From: Methanococcoides sp.
GTDB taxonomy: Archaea; Halobacteriota; Methanosarcinia; Methanosarcinales; Methanosarcinaceae
Direction of reading: 5' to 3'
Length of the DNA stretch: 64,000 bases
Assembly (NCBI GenBank): GCA_021108275.1
Contig: JAIORD010000057.1
Span: 56,112-120,111 of the forward strand
Shown one piece after another: positions 36,743-46,622 of the stretch (the stretch's first letter is position 1; every line of letters begins with the position of its first letter). Below the pieces are notes generated by a model. That model saw only the letters and a program-made list of their open reading frames with translations, did no database searches and was not told where the DNA came from. Position numbers and translations under genes: made by a program.

Positions 36743-38161
36743 TCAGTTAACATCCCCTCTTCCAATACCCCGATAAACGAACCCACCATCAACAAAAACA
36801 GTAGGATCAATAACGTTCCTGCCATCCACAATAACAGGCTGGTCTTTACCCATCATTGCTTTAACATCGACAGGGCTCAGCTTGAAGTATTCGGAGTGAC
36901 CGGTCAGGATCACGACTGCATCAGCGCCTTTCACTACTGACCCCATATCTTTCTCTATCTCAACATTCGGATAGTTTAATACATGTGGATCGTGCACCAT
37001 CACATCAGCACCGGCTTCGATAAGCAGGTCCCGGTATGGTTCGGATGGTGGATTCCTTGCATCGTCTGAATCGTTGATGAATGCCCAGCCGAGCATGGCA
37101 ATCTTTGAGCCTTTGACTGACTTTCCAACATTTGCAAGGGCTTCTTCGGTGAGCTTGAACATGTGGTTGGGCATGAAGTCGTTCACTTTGCGGGCGAGGA
37201 CATAGATGGAGTCAGCGTTCTCAGGGTAGTCCAGGGGGTTTTCTCCGGCTATCTCTATTCCGCGTTCTAAATGGTAGGTGTCTTTGGTCAGGCAGTGGCC
37301 GCCGACTCCGGCTCCGGGCCAGAGGATAGCTCTTGTGATGCCCTCGCCTTTCAGGCTGTCAATTCCGGCACGGACATCGTAGAAGTTGATGGCCATGGAC
37401 TCGCAGTACAGGGCGAGCTGGTTGGCTGCTGCGATTTGGAGATCACGGAAGGTGTTCTCTGCGGTTTTGGTGACCTCGGCGGCGGTGGCGGACATTGGGA
37501 TGATCTTTCCCTTTGTGAGGACCGGGGAGTATAGCTCGATGGCTCGCTTTGTGCTGGCCTCATCTATTCCTCCGACTATTCGGTCGTGTTCCTGGATGTT
37601 CTTGAGGAGTCTGCCTACCATTACGCGTTCAGGGGCGTGGGCCAGGGCGAAGTCCTCTCCTGCTTTCAGGCCGGACTCTTCCTCGAGGATGTCCTTGGCC
37701 ATTCCTTTGGTAGTTCCCGGGGTGACGGTGGATTCCAGGACCACCAGTGTGCCGGGGGTAAGGTACTTTCCTACGTTGCGTATGCCTTCGATGAGTGCTC
37801 CGAAATCAGGGATAAGGTCTGCAGGGTTCGCAAATGGGGTTTGGATGGCGAGGGTCACTGCGTCCATCTCTGCGATCCTTGAAAAATCAGGGGTGCACTC
37901 GAACTTTTTGGCATCGGTGACTTTTCTTAAGAGGTCTTCAAGGCCGGGTTCTTCGCCTTTTAGAGGACTTTCACCGTTGTTGATCATGTCTATCTTGTAG
38001 CCGGATGAAGCGGAGTTCCTCTGGAATCCGAGAACTTTATCAAAATTGTCAACATCTGCAAAAAGAGCAGCAGCAGGGATGCCTACGTATCCCATGCCAA
38101 GCACACCTATATTTTTAATTGGACCTCTTGCGTCCATGATCTTCTGTAACTTGTCACTCAT
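36743..38161 (-). CDS. Nucleotide-sugar dehydrogenase (UDP-N-acetyl-mannosamine/GlcNAc dehydrogenase type)
   Basis: A 472-residue member of the UDP-glucose/GDP-mannose dehydrogenase superfamily, making a UDP-uronic acid by two-step NAD oxidation. N-terminal Rossmann GVLGMGYVGIPAAALF; central AAEVTKTAENTFRDLQIA; the catalytic Cys in GAGVGGHCLTKDTY; C-terminal domain KIAMLGWAFINDSDDARNPP. It is followed from upstream (53-base gap) by a Gfo/Idh oxidoreductase, a pairing typical of UDP-2,3-diacetamido-uronic acid synthesis. The exact sugar is inferred. Confidence 0.9.
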   Translation of the reverse strand: MSDKLQKIMDARGPIKNIGVLGMGYVGIPAAALFADVDNFDKVLGFQRNSASSGYKIDMINNGESPLKGEEPGLEDLLRKVTDAKKFECTPDFSRIAEMDAVTLAIQTPFANPADLIPDFGALIEGIRNVGKYLTPGTLVVLESTVTPGTTKGMAKDILEEESGLKAGEDFALAHAPERVMVGRLLKNIQEHDRIVGGIDEASTKRAIELYSPVLTKGKIIPMSATAAEVTKTAENTFRDLQIAAANQLALYCESMAINFYDVRAGIDSLKGEGITRAILWPGAGVGGHCLTKDTYHLERGIEIAGENPLDYPENADSIYVLARKVNDFMPNHMFKLTEEALANVGKSVKGSKIAMLGWAFINDSDDARNPPSEPYRDLLIEAGADVMVHDPHVLNYPNVEIEKDMGSVVKGADAVVILTGHSEYFKLSPVDVKAMMGKDQPVIVDGRNVIDPTVFVDGGFVYRGIGRGDVN

Positions 38162-38214
38162 AATATCAACCTGTGTTATCTATGTTATAAATGTGAATAT
38201 TTGATCTTTAGCGA

Positions 38215-39147
38215 TCACAACTGGATCGTCTTTTCCTGTTTGTATGACTCGATGGCAGCCATGCAGACTTCCAGTGCGTGCTTTCCGTTCTCTCCGTTGG
38301 AGTGTACCTTTTCGCCTGTGCTCACACATTTGATAAAATACTCAAGTTCGTTCCTGAGAGGCTCGGCCTTGTCCACTTTTGCTTCTCTTATCCAGTTCTC
38401 GTCATGAATCTCTAATGTCTGATTAATGTAGTCCAGATATGCTACGCCTTTAATTCCTACGGCGGTAAGGTTGCGTATCTTGTGAGGGGTCAGCCAGTTG
38501 GTATCCACAAGTCCTGTCAGGTCATGGTCAAACCTTAAATGTATCGAAGCATGGTCCTCGAACGGATGGATATCCGCACCTGCGATAGCATGAACGTTGT
38601 TCACTTCAAGGCCGTAAAGGTATGAGATAATATCGATGTCATGTACTCCGATATCCAGGATAACACCCACATCCCTGATCCTCGGATTGTATGGACCTAC
38701 TCTTCGGGTCGAAATGGTGACTATCTTTCCAAGCAAGCCCTCATCTATGATCTCCTTAAGCTTGATGACCGCCGGATTGAACCTCTCTATGTGTCCTATC
38801 ATCAATGCTTTTCCTGCATTCTTTGCAGCCTGTATCATTATATCTGCATTTTCCGGCGTATCTGCGATGGGCTTTTCCACAAGCACATTTGCCCCTGCTT
38901 CAAGAGCATCAAGACACACCTGTTTATGGAGCTTTGTCGGGACAACGATGCTAATAGCATCCAGGTCCTTCCCAAGCAACCTCTTATAGTCTGTAAAGGG
39001 TTCTGTGTCATACTTTCTGGATAGCTCTTTTACCCTTTCTTCATCGATATCTGAGATGCCGATAAGTTCCACACCTTCCATCTCATGATATATTCGTATA
39101 TGGTTAACACCCATAGCTCCGGTTCCGATAACTCCTACACGTAACAT
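38215..39147 (-). CDS. Gfo/Idh/MocA oxidoreductase, UDP-sugar 3-dehydrogenase-like (WlbA/WbpB type)
   Basis: About 310 residues. ATG 39147 is preferred, with AAGGAG eight bases upstream. Rossmann motif GVIGTGAMGVNH, catalytic EKPIADTP (Glu-Lys-Pro), IGHIERFNPAVIKLK and DIGVHDIDIISYLYG. In bacteria such proteins oxidise C3 of UDP-GlcNAc-uronic acid before transamination. With the dehydrogenase downstream it would give UDP-3-keto-GlcNAc uronic acid; an aminotransferase for the next step is not in the window, while acyltransferases (12.1 and 35.1 kb) are. Confidence 0.88.
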   Translation of the reverse strand: MLRVGVIGTGAMGVNHIRIYHEMEGVELIGISDIDEERVKELSRKYDTEPFTDYKRLLGKDLDAISIVVPTKLHKQVCLDALEAGANVLVEKPIADTPENADIMIQAAKNAGKALMIGHIERFNPAVIKLKEIIDEGLLGKIVTISTRRVGPYNPRIRDVGVILDIGVHDIDIISYLYGLEVNNVHAIAGADIHPFEDHASIHLRFDHDLTGLVDTNWLTPHKIRNLTAVGIKGVAYLDYINQTLEIHDENWIREAKVDKAEPLRNELEYFIKCVSTGEKVHSNGENGKHALEVCMAAIESYKQEKTIQL

Positions 39148-39244
39148 AATCATAACTCCTTAAAATAGATGAATCTAATACAAGTACAACTAATAAACTC
39201 GATCTTTAAAAATTCCTGCACATTTTCAATGTTGGTTAATCTTC

Positions 39245-39391
39245 TCAAGCCTGCACACAATTACTCTGCGAGCTACCGCTCATACTCTTCAAACAACACC
39301 CGAGCGTACAACACAAATCTCTCTCAGCTACGCTCTTATCTACCACAAACTTACTGCCACAAACAGGGCATGTCTTCTCTACATTGATCAT
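39245..39391 (-). CDS. Cys-rich zinc-finger microprotein, copy 2
   Basis: A 48-residue protein starting at ATG 39391 behind GGTGGTAA. It reads EKTCPVCGSKFVVDKSVAER, then LCCTLGCCLKSMS and NCVQA. Seven cysteines, one CxxC knuckle plus CC pairs, suggest zinc or Fe-S binding. It has its own TATA box in the cassette just upstream, and a second copy at 6761-6919 keeps the same pattern. Function unknown; its repeated link to surface-sugar genes and to coaD is the only clue. Confidence 0.65.
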   Translation of the reverse strand: MINVEKTCPVCGSKFVVDKSVAERDLCCTLGCCLKSMSGSSQSNCVQA

Positions 39392-39419
39392 ATTTACCAC
39401 CAATTATGGGTGCTAATTT

Positions 39420-39520
39420 TTGATTACCACCTTCACACCCAATATCTTAAGTGGCTTATAAATATTTAAACACACCGGTTATCATTTCAAATATATTAAA
39501 TATGAACTATATCTCATGAT
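39420..39520 (-). promoter_or_regulatory. Promoter/leader cassette, copy 2 of 3
   Basis: Minus strand: GTTTAAATATTTATAAGCC TATA box, then ATTGGGTGTGAAGGTGGTAA into the leader of the microprotein gene. This is probably the parental copy because it is still joined to intact coaD upstream and to the intact microprotein downstream. Confidence 0.6.
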
Positions 39521-39578
39521 AATAATTAGTGCATTTGTAGGTGGGTGGGGGATTACAGTTCACATCTGAAAAGTCATC

Positions 39579-40043
39579 TCACTTGCGTTTCAAATGCCCG
39601 TGCACATCGATCTCTCCCTGGCCGATACGTGTGGACGATATGGGGTGGTCATCATCCGCCATTACGTAGTTTATGCCCACGATCTTTATTTCTCCTCTTC
39701 CGGCGGCCTTTCTTATCTCGTTGATCTTCAGGGCAACGGGATGGGTCTCAGGGGATACAATGATGAACTCGTAATCTTCTTCGATGGTCGAGCCATAAGG
39801 ATCTTTAAGGGTCTGTATATTGTACCTTTTCTTCGGAATCTTGAGTTTTTCGATAAAAGCGGTCAGATTCTTCTTACGGGTTCCAATATCGGGGATGTTC
39901 CTATTCTTTATGCCTGCCATCTCATCGGATGTAAGGCCGATATCCACAATATCGCCTTCCGCCATCTCGAAGGCTTTTCTGATCAATGCCATATGGCCAT
40001 CGTGAAGGAATTCAAAGGTTCCTCCTACCGCTGTTCTTCCCAT
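39579..40043 (-). CDS. coaD: Archaeal phosphopantetheine adenylyltransferase
   Basis: About 154 residues from ATG 40043. The enzyme joins AMP from ATP to 4'-phosphopantetheine to give dephospho-CoA in CoA synthesis. The nucleotidyltransferase motif is GGTFEFLHDGHMALI (HxGH-like); further marks are DIVDIGLTSDEMAG, EDYEFIIVSPET and SSTRIGQGEIDVHG, the last with the ISSTRI(R) phosphate-binding end of the family. A 3' fragment of this gene lies at 26228-26462. It is convergent in direction with none and divergent from radA, with its own promoter presumably in 40044-40200. Confidence 0.9.
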   Translation of the reverse strand: MGRTAVGGTFEFLHDGHMALIRKAFEMAEGDIVDIGLTSDEMAGIKNRNIPDIGTRKKNLTAFIEKLKIPKKRYNIQTLKDPYGSTIEEDYEFIIVSPETHPVALKINEIRKAAGRGEIKIVGINYVMADDDHPISSTRIGQGEIDVHGHLKRK

Positions 40044-40423
40044 CGCTTGCAAAAGGGTTTCGTATCACATAAGTGTTATGATGGCCGGGGGTTGGTTTGC
40101 ATTGGGTAATTAGGGTTTAGGCGGTATCTCGTGTGGCGTTTCCCTTCATAATTTGATCAGGGCGATCAGCCGGGCTCAAGAACAAGGGTGGGTATTCTTG
40201 CTGTTCATATCTTTTATTGGGCAATGATGTCTCTTTCTTGCGGCCTAAATACCTTACCAACGAGTAACTTAATTCTAACTAAGCATCTGGAATTTCTGAC
40301 CCTTCTTCACCTCGAATACTTTCACCTTGCTTACCTTATGTATATATAGTCCTGAGGGATAAATGAAGAACTAATGTGCACACATGAACCAAAAAACTGG
40401 TGCACCTCAAGGAGTAATTGAAA
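40044..40423. promoter_or_regulatory. Divergent promoter region of coaD and radA
   Basis: This 380-base region has no gene. On the plus strand TATGTATATATAG (about 40337-40349) is a strong TATA box for radA, about 75 bases before its start, which implies a leader of some 50 bases. AAGGAG at 40409-40414 is the radA ribosome binding site. Confidence 0.5.
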
Positions 40424-41401
40424 ATGACAGAAGTATTACTGGAAGATCTTGATCACGTAGGACCGGCAACAGCACAGAAGCTCAAGGATGCTGGATTCAC
40501 TACTATTGAAGCCATCGCTGTAGCCTCTCCGGCAGAACTTGCCAACAGTGCGGAGATCGGGGAATCTACAGCTGCAAAGATAATCAACGCCGCCAGGCAG
40601 TCGGCGGATGTCGGTGGATTCGAGACCGGCGACCTTGTTCTTGAAAGGCGAAAACTTGTGGGCAAACTGTCCACCGGGTGCACGGAATTCGATGAGATGA
40701 TGGGTGGCGGGATAGAGACCCAGTCCATCACGGAGATGTATGGGGAGTTCGGGTCTGGAAAGACGCAGATCGCCCATCAGCTTGCTGTGAACGTACAATT
40801 ACCTCCCGAGCAGGGCGGTCTTGGTGGTTCTGTGATCATGATCGATACCGAGAACACCTTCAGGCCTGAAAGGATCGCACAGATGGTAAAAGGTATCTCT
40901 GATAAGCACGGCATCGAGTACGACCCTGAGGAATTCCTCAAGAACATCCATGTGGCACGTGCCTTCAATTCCAATCATCAGATCCTTCTTGTGGACTCCG
41001 CCAATGAACTTGCCAACGAGCTCAAAAATACCGAGATGCCAGTCAAACTTCTTATCGTTGACTCCCTCACTGCCCATTTCAGGGCTGAGTATATCGGCAG
41101 GGGTACACTTGCCGACCGGCAACAGAAGCTCAACAAACATCTTCATGACATCCTTCGTTTTGGGGATCTTTCCAATGCATGTGTGGTAGTCACCAATCAG
41201 GTCATGTCAAAACCTGACGCTTTCTTCGGCGACCCCACAAAACCAATAGGCGGTCACATTCTCGGCCACACTGCCACCTTCAGGCTCTACATAAGGAAAT
41301 CCAAAGGCGAGAAAAGGATAGTCAAGCTCGTGGACTCTCCGAACCTGCCGGATGGCGAAGCACTCATCTCCGTCACAACAGATGGTATTGGGGATGCCTG
41401 A
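40424..41401 (+). CDS. radA: RadA recombinase
   Basis: A 325-residue archaeal RecA/Rad51 homologue catalysing strand exchange in recombinational repair. N-terminal helix-hairpin-helix domain ([15 protein letters not shown]), polymerisation motif region, Walker A GEFGSGKT at about 107-114, Walker [16 protein letters not shown], and the L2 region [16 protein letters not shown]. The ATG at 40424 is chosen over the TTG at 40418 because AAGGAG is nine bases upstream of the ATG but only three from the TTG. Vertically inherited core gene. Confidence 0.97.
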   Translation: MTEVLLEDLDHVGPATAQKLKDAGFTTIEAIAVASPAELANSAEIGESTAAKIINAARQSADVGGFETGDLVLERRKLVGKLSTGCTEFDEMMGGGIETQSITEMYGEFGSGKTQIAHQLAVNVQLPPEQGGLGGSVIMIDTENTFRPERIAQMVKGISDKHGIEYDPEEFLKNIHVARAFNSNHQILLVDSANELANELKNTEMPVKLLIVDSLTAHFRAEYIGRGTLADRQQKLNKHLHDILRFGDLSNACVVVTNQVMSKPDAFFGDPTKPIGGHILGHTATFRLYIRKSKGEKRIVKLVDSPNLPDGEALISVTTDGIGDA

Positions 41402-41438
41402 GTAAACAATTATATGGTTCTTCGTCATATCTGATGGC

Positions 41439-42119
41439 ATGGTCCTCAAAGCTATTGTCATTGATATTGACGGAACTATAACCAATCCTAACAGGTCACT
41501 GGACCTCGATGTCGCGAAAATGTTTCGCGAATTGAACGTGCCGGTGGTCCTGTCCACAGGCAATCCTCTGTGCTATGTCCACGCTGCTGCAAAGCTAATA
41601 GGCATCAGTGGTATCGTAATAGCAGAGAATGGGGGCGTGGTCTCCACCGGTTTTGACAGTCCCTCCATCATAGCCGAGGGCAAAGAAGAATGTGAAAAGG
41701 CATATGAGCTGCTTTCTCAATATCATGATCTGGTAAAGCTCGATGCCGCATATCGCAAGACAGAGGTCGTACTTAACAGGGATGTCGCAGTCGAAGATCT
41801 CCGCAGTACCCTCTCTGAAAACGGTATCGATATTGAGATCATCGACACCGGTTATGCCATACACATCAAAAGCACTGCCATGAACAAAGGTACAGGGCTC
41901 TTGAAAGTGGCAGAACTTATGGGACTTGAACCCACGGATTATCTCGCCATCGGTGACTCATGTAACGATGCTGAAATGATGCAGGTCGCAGGGTTTGGGA
42001 TTGCAGTCGGCAATGCCGACGATGAAGCAAAAAAGGCTGCAAAATACATGACCCAAGCTTCCTTTGGAAAAGGTACCCTTGAGGCCATTGAGTATGCTAT
42101 TTCCAATGGCCTGCTCTAA
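41439..42119 (+). CDS. Archaeal phosphoglycolate phosphatase (HAD family)
   Basis: A 226-residue HAD phosphatase of subclass IIB that dephosphorylates 2-phosphoglycolate. Motif I is VIDIDGTITNP with the nucleophile Asp, motif II lies in VVLSTGNP, and motifs III/IV are the Lys in STAMNKGTGLLK and GDSCNDAEMM. The length matches the archaeal family. It starts 37 bases after radA and may be co-transcribed. Confidence 0.92.
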   Translation: MVLKAIVIDIDGTITNPNRSLDLDVAKMFRELNVPVVLSTGNPLCYVHAAAKLIGISGIVIAENGGVVSTGFDSPSIIAEGKEECEKAYELLSQYHDLVKLDAAYRKTEVVLNRDVAVEDLRSTLSENGIDIEIIDTGYAIHIKSTAMNKGTGLLKVAELMGLEPTDYLAIGDSCNDAEMMQVAGFGIAVGNADDEAKKAAKYMTQASFGKGTLEAIEYAISNGLL

Positions 42120-42131
42120 ATAAAAAGGGAA

Positions 42132-42401
42132 TTACAGGTTGTTGCGTGGCAGGGTTTTCGCCATGAGCTTATCAACAACTATGTAATCCTTGATAGCACT
42201 GACCGCATCAAAAGAAACGACGATGTACTGTCCGTCCTTTTGATATTTGGAAGTATCCAGGCCGATATCCGGCTTAATAATAAGGTTCTCCAGTTCACCG
42301 GTCTTATTTTCCATCACTATGTTGTTCAGTACGCCTAGCTCGGTTCCATCCGTGGCCATTACCTGTTTATTGGTCAGGTTCTTTGCAAACACTTTTGCCA
42401 T
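42132..42401 (-). CDS. PRC-barrel domain protein
   Basis: An 89-residue single PRC-barrel protein (VFAKNLTNKQVMATDGTELG, then a beta-rich core DIGLDTSKYQKDGQYIVV). PRC barrels bind RNA or protein partners; in archaea small PRC proteins are linked to cell division and ribosome-related roles (CdpB-type). It lies 33 bases downstream of cdc48 on the same strand, so co-transcription is likely. Exact role not shown by sequence. Confidence 0.85.
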   Translation of the reverse strand: MAKVFAKNLTNKQVMATDGTELGVLNNIVMENKTGELENLIIKPDIGLDTSKYQKDGQYIVVSFDAVSAIKDYIVVDKLMAKTLPRNNL

Positions 42402-42434
42402 CCTTTATCTCCCTTTGAATATTTAGTAGAATCT

Positions 42435-44660
42435 TTACATGTAACCCATATAAGAACTTGTTTCTTGTTTATGAGTTCCACCCTTAAGTTTGTCCTGGAC
42501 CTTGTTATAGAATTCGGCCATATCCTCTGTAATCGTAGGCTTGACCTTCTCGATTGCAGCAAAGAAATGCCTTGCCTTTACCTTCTTCGCCTCGAAATCC
42601 TCGCGCAGTGCAAGCATTGCAGCCTCTCTGCACACTGATTCTATATCAGCCCCTACATACCCTTCGGTCATGGTAGCAAGCTCCTGTATACTTACATCGC
42701 TATCCAACGGCACGTTGCGGGTATGGATGTTGAATATACTTTCCCTTCCCTGGATCGTGGAACTGCCTACAAGCACAAGTCTGTCAAACCTTCCTGAACG
42801 CATCAGGGCAGGATCGAGCATATCCGGTCTGTTGGTGGCGGCAATAACTACTACTTCCTTTAGAGGCTCCAATCCGTCAAGCTCTGTCAGCAATTGATTG
42901 ACGACCTGTTGTGAGCTTCTTCCGGTCTCACTATCTGCCATCCTCGTTGTAGCAATGGAATCTATCTCATCGAAGAAGATGATGCAAGGGGATACCTGTC
43001 TTGCTTTCTTGAAAGTATCACGTACCGCCTTTTCGGACTCACCCACGAACTTTGACAGCATCTGTGGTCCCTTTATGCTAATGAAATTAGCATTCGCCTC
43101 ATTTGCCACAGCCTGTGCAATAAGAGTCTTTCCGGTACCTGGCGGACCATATAGTAAGATCCCCTTGGGTGCCTTGATCCCCATCTCAATGATCCTGTCC
43201 GGATGTTTCAGCGGCCACTCGACAGCTTCGACGATCTCCTGCTTCGCATCATCAAGACCACCAACATCCTCCCATGTAATGGACGGTATTTCCACAAGCA
43301 CCTCTCTCATGGCGGAAGGTTCCACTTCCTTAAGTGCTTCCTCAAAATCATCAGCCTGGACAATGAGCTTTTCCAGTACTTCCTGTGGGATCTCATCCTC
43401 ATCAAGATTTATCTCTGGGATGATCCTGCGCAGGGACCGCATTGAAGCTTCCTGGACAAGTGAAAGCAGGTCCGCACCCACGAAACCTTGGGTATAGGTG
43501 GAGAGATGTTCAAGATCGACATCTTCTGCAAGGGGCATTCCGCGAGTATGTATCTGGAGCACTTCCAGCCTGTCATCGCTATCTGGCACCCCTATCTCTA
43601 TCTCACGGTCGAATCTTCCCGGTCTGCGAAGGGCCGGGTCGATGGAGTCCACGCGGTTGGTAGCTCCGATAACGACTATCTGTCCTCTCTCCTCCATGCC
43701 ATCCATAAGCGTCAAAAGCTGGGCCACCACCCTGCGTTCGACCTCGCCTGTCACGTTCTCACGTTTTGGTGCAATGGAATCTATCTCATCTATGAATATG
43801 ATGGAAGGTGCATTCTCTGCCGCTTCCTCGAATATCTTTCTCAGGCGTTCCTCGCTCTCTCCATAGAACCGTCCCATTATCTCAGGACCTGCAACATAAA
43901 GGAAATTCGCCCTTGATTCATTGGCAACTGCTTTTGCAATAAGTGTCTTTCCCGTGCCTGGTGGACCATGAAGGATGATCCCTTTGGGGGGTTCGACATT
44001 GAGTCTCTGGAATATCTCATGATGCTTCAGAGGCAGCTCTATCATCTCGCGGACCCTCTGGATCTCGTCCCCAAGACCGCCAATATCCTCATAAGTGATG
44101 CCGCTGGCAGTGTCCTCATAACCTTCCACAGGTTTCTGGCGCAGTTCTATCTCTGTACTCTCATTGACCATCAATATGCCTTCTTCAGGCTCGCTCTTAA
44201 TAGCAACAAGAGGTATCGCCTGATTTCCAGGTACTGATTGGGTCATCGAACTTGTTATTGGAATGACGTCCCCCACAACGAACGGCCTTTTCAATATATT
44301 ATGCTTGATGATGGCGGTTATGTTGGATCCGAAGTCCATCATCACACCTTCAGGAGGTGCCAGTATGACCTTCTCGGCCACAAGTACCTCGGTCCTCTGG
44401 ATGTGAACCCTTTCCCCAATACCTACCCCAGCATTTTGACGGGTGAACCCATCGATACGACCGATCCCCTGCCCCCAGTCCTGACGGTCTGCACGCCAGA
44501 CCTTAGCTGCGGTCCTCTTTTTCCCAACGATCTCCACAATATCCCCTGGAGATAGCTGTAAGCTGAGCAAGGTACTCGGATCAAGACGTATGATACCCCG
44601 TCCAAAATCGATTGGATGTGCTTTCTCTACTTTGATCTGTAGTTCTTCCATTGGTCTCAT
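42435..44660 (-). CDS. CDC48/VAT-family AAA ATPase
   Basis: A 741-residue homologue of VCP/p97 and archaeal VAT, a hexameric unfoldase feeding substrates to the proteasome. N-domain double-psi barrel (about 1-180), D1 with [14 protein letters not shown] and [15 protein letters not shown]2 with [14 protein letters not shown] and [14 protein letters not shown]; both second-region-of-homology segments are present ([40 protein letters not shown]). The start may be ATG 44660 or ATG 44651; GGATGAG before the second makes both possible. All catalytic residues look intact. Confidence 0.96.
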   Translation of the reverse strand: MRPMEELQIKVEKAHPIDFGRGIIRLDPSTLLSLQLSPGDIVEIVGKKRTAAKVWRADRQDWGQGIGRIDGFTRQNAGVGIGERVHIQRTEVLVAEKVILAPPEGVMMDFGSNITAIIKHNILKRPFVVGDVIPITSSMTQSVPGNQAIPLVAIKSEPEEGILMVNESTEIELRQKPVEGYEDTASGITYEDIGGLGDEIQRVREMIELPLKHHEIFQRLNVEPPKGIILHGPPGTGKTLIAKAVANESRANFLYVAGPEIMGRFYGESEERLRKIFEEAAENAPSIIFIDEIDSIAPKRENVTGEVERRVVAQLLTLMDGMEERGQIVVIGATNRVDSIDPALRRPGRFDREIEIGVPDSDDRLEVLQIHTRGMPLAEDVDLEHLSTYTQGFVGADLLSLVQEASMRSLRRIIPEINLDEDEIPQEVLEKLIVQADDFEEALKEVEPSAMREVLVEIPSITWEDVGGLDDAKQEIVEAVEWPLKHPDRIIEMGIKAPKGILLYGPPGTGKTLIAQAVANEANANFISIKGPQMLSKFVGESEKAVRDTFKKARQVSPCIIFFDEIDSIATTRMADSETGRSSQQVVNQLLTELDGLEPLKEVVVIAATNRPDMLDPALMRSGRFDRLVLVGSSTIQGRESIFNIHTRNVPLDSDVSIQELATMTEGYVGADIESVCREAAMLALREDFEAKKVKARHFFAAIEKVKPTITEDMAEFYNKVQDKLKGGTHKQETSSYMGYM

Positions 44661-45100
44661 CCTTAATTGTTTTACTATTTTATCTGTTCCAAGACATAAA
44701 TAATATGTGGTTCTATGTCATGCTTTTGTAATTTTTATAAAGTTAATATACTTATAATTACATATTTAAATATGCAGTTTAGGTCTAATTTGTTTTTGCC
44801 TCTTCATACTGGATCTCTTTTGATCTCTCTTCTGTATTTTTGTCACCATCGGCAGTTGCTGATATGCAGATATAAATGATCTGTGTATCCTTTTACAACT
44901 CAGAAACATCAGTTCCTGTAGGTGCTGAGGATATGTATTGTAACTATCAAAGATATTCCTGAAGAAGAAGGAGGTATCGCAAATAACTCCGCAAATTTAC
45001 ATTTACAGAGCTAAAAGGTGACGAATTTGCTATCCTGTGTAGGTCGTATCTCCCATGGTAATTTAATTTAAAACATAGCTATTCTTAGCCTCATCATATT
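44661..45100. other. Intergenic region, promoter of cdc48
   Basis: This AT-rich region of 440 bases has no convincing frame or RNA. The part next to cdc48 carries A/T runs (minus strand GTAATTATAAGTATATTAAC, about 44740-44760) that could be its TATA box. Nothing is assigned to 44800-45080. Confidence 0.35.
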
Positions 45101-46000
45101 TCATTTTTCCAAAAACTGTTCAAGTCCTTTTCTCAAACTCACTTTCGGAGTGAATCCCAGTTTTTCAGCCTTTGAAATATCTGCCACACTATGTTTTATA
45201 TCTCCTGCAATTGGTTCTTTATGGTCTGGCTTTACATCCTTTTCGAATAGTTCTATAATGATCTCTGCAAGCTCATTGATAGTTGTGGCCTTGCCTGTAG
45301 CTGCATTGAAAACATTTCCAATAGCCGTTTCCTTCGAGATCATAAGATCTACCAGATCCACAACATCCTGGACATGGATGAAATCCCTGGTCTGCTCCCC
45401 ATCACCAAAGATCATCGGGGCAGTCCCTCCTGAAACTCTATCCATGAACTTTGAGATAACTCCTGAATACGGGTTCGAGGGGTCCTGTCTGGGGCTGTAT
45501 ATGTTGAAAGGCCTTATACAGGTCGTTGGTAGTCCGTATGCCTTGTTATACATAAGGCAATATTTTTCTCCTGCAAGCTTACTGGCACCATATGGTGATA
45601 ATGGCTCTTGCGTATGTGTTTCAGGTATCGGCACTTCCACGGGGTTTCCGTAGGTAGCAGCTGAACTGAAATACACAAATCTTTCAATATCCGCATGGCG
45701 TGCTTCCTCAAGCAGGTTCAACGTACCCATAATATTGTTATGTGCATCGAAAAGAGGTTCGTTCATCGACCTTACAACGCTTATCTGGGCGGCAGTATGT
45801 ATGATCACATCTGCATTTTGTACGTGTTCTGAAACATCTTCCCTTATATCTGCTTTTATCACAGGTACATCTTCAGGAAGCATCTCTCTTGTCGTGGAGG
45901 AATAGTTATCGAGTACCGTCACTTCGTTATCTTCATGAAGGTGATCGACAAGATAACTTCCGACCTGGCTCAAACCCCCGGTAATAAGAACTCTTTGCAT
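45101..46000 (-). CDS. NAD-dependent nucleotide-sugar epimerase (GalE-like)
   Basis: A 299-residue extended SDR. Rossmann motif ITGGLSQVGSYLVDHL (a variant of GxxGxxG), IHTAAQISVVRS, catalytic YGASKLAGEKYC, RPFNIYSPRQDPSNPYSGV and the UDP-sugar binding region FGDGEQTRDFIHVQDVV. This is an intact paralogue of the frameshifted epimerase at 5.6-6.6 kb. It probably interconverts UDP-glucose and UDP-galactose or their N-acetyl forms. It stands alone, with 622 bases of non-coding sequence upstream. Confidence 0.9.
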   Translation of the reverse strand: MQRVLITGGLSQVGSYLVDHLHEDNEVTVLDNYSSTTREMLPEDVPVIKADIREDVSEHVQNADVIIHTAAQISVVRSMNEPLFDAHNNIMGTLNLLEEARHADIERFVYFSSAATYGNPVEVPIPETHTQEPLSPYGASKLAGEKYCLMYNKAYGLPTTCIRPFNIYSPRQDPSNPYSGVISKFMDRVSGGTAPMIFGDGEQTRDFIHVQDVVDLVDLMISKETAIGNVFNAATGKATTINELAEIIIELFEKDVKPDHKEPIAGDIKHSVADISKAEKLGFTPKVSLRKGLEQFLEK

Positions 46001-46622
46001 GTCTTTGAAAATGGTTTTCTTTTATATGGACTTTGTGAATCTGGGTTTAATATATTAGTATCACATTATTATGAGCATCATAACTTCTTTCAATCTTTCA
46101 GAAAGTTAATATAGTATTGTGTCACTTGTATATATTGAGGACCATTGCAGTTCTCTCCTCTCTACATTATATGTGGTGTGGTACTAAATCGAAACAAAGG
46201 GTGTGGTGGTACGGCCTTTGTTGGTGTCGATATTATCGAAACCAAAGCGGGCTTTGTGGTGAGGTCCGCTTACATCCCCTCTTTTTCTCATTCTTGGTTA
46301 TGGGCAATTTCCTGTCCAATTTGTTCAAATGGGCAATTGGTATTATCATAATGATAATTATAACTTCTAAAATTCATTCCATAAGTTAATATACCATTAC
46401 TGTATATTTTATTTCATTGTACGCTTAAAGCTACTGAATTGACCCAGTGGTGATGTCGTACGAGAAAAACGATTTGGTTTGTGTCATTACTATGCACCGG
46501 ACCAGGGGGCACACTGTGCCCCCATCATCCCCTCTACTTTTCTCAATATCCTTAACTTTCAATAACGTTCAGAAACATCATTCTGATCGGAAATATATCA
46601 AAAAAGAAATGTGGCAGTATCT
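46001..46622. other. Long intergenic region with a strong hairpin and a repeated AT motif
   Basis: No gene is convincing. ATAACTTC..(A/T)..TTC..A..AAGTTAATATA occurs twice (about 46079-46111 and 46361-46392), each ending in a TATA-like run on the plus strand, as if a promoter segment had been duplicated. Small plus-strand frames here (up to 90 codons) show no family resemblance. The hairpin at 46505-46523 is listed separately. Confidence 0.4.
46505..46523. terminator. GC-rich 8-bp hairpin downstream of nikR
   Basis: GGGGGCAC, loop ACT, GTGCCCCC. It is perfect and much more GC-rich than its surroundings. It lies 100 bases past the nikR stop on the minus strand. Archaeal termination mainly uses T-runs, so a terminator role is uncertain; it may instead be a binding site. 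Confidence 0.35.

Noticed and set aside
37386..38000. 204-codon plus-strand frame inside the nucleotide-sugar dehydrogenase
   Set aside because: Antisense shadow; the minus-strand enzyme is unambiguous.
42898..43497. 199-codon plus-strand frame opposite cdc48
   Set aside because: Antisense shadow rich in Ser; Cdc48 has all motifs.
46117..46389. 90-codon plus-strand frame between the epimerase and nikR
   Set aside because: Trp/Cys-rich odd composition, no family resemblance, no ribosome binding site.
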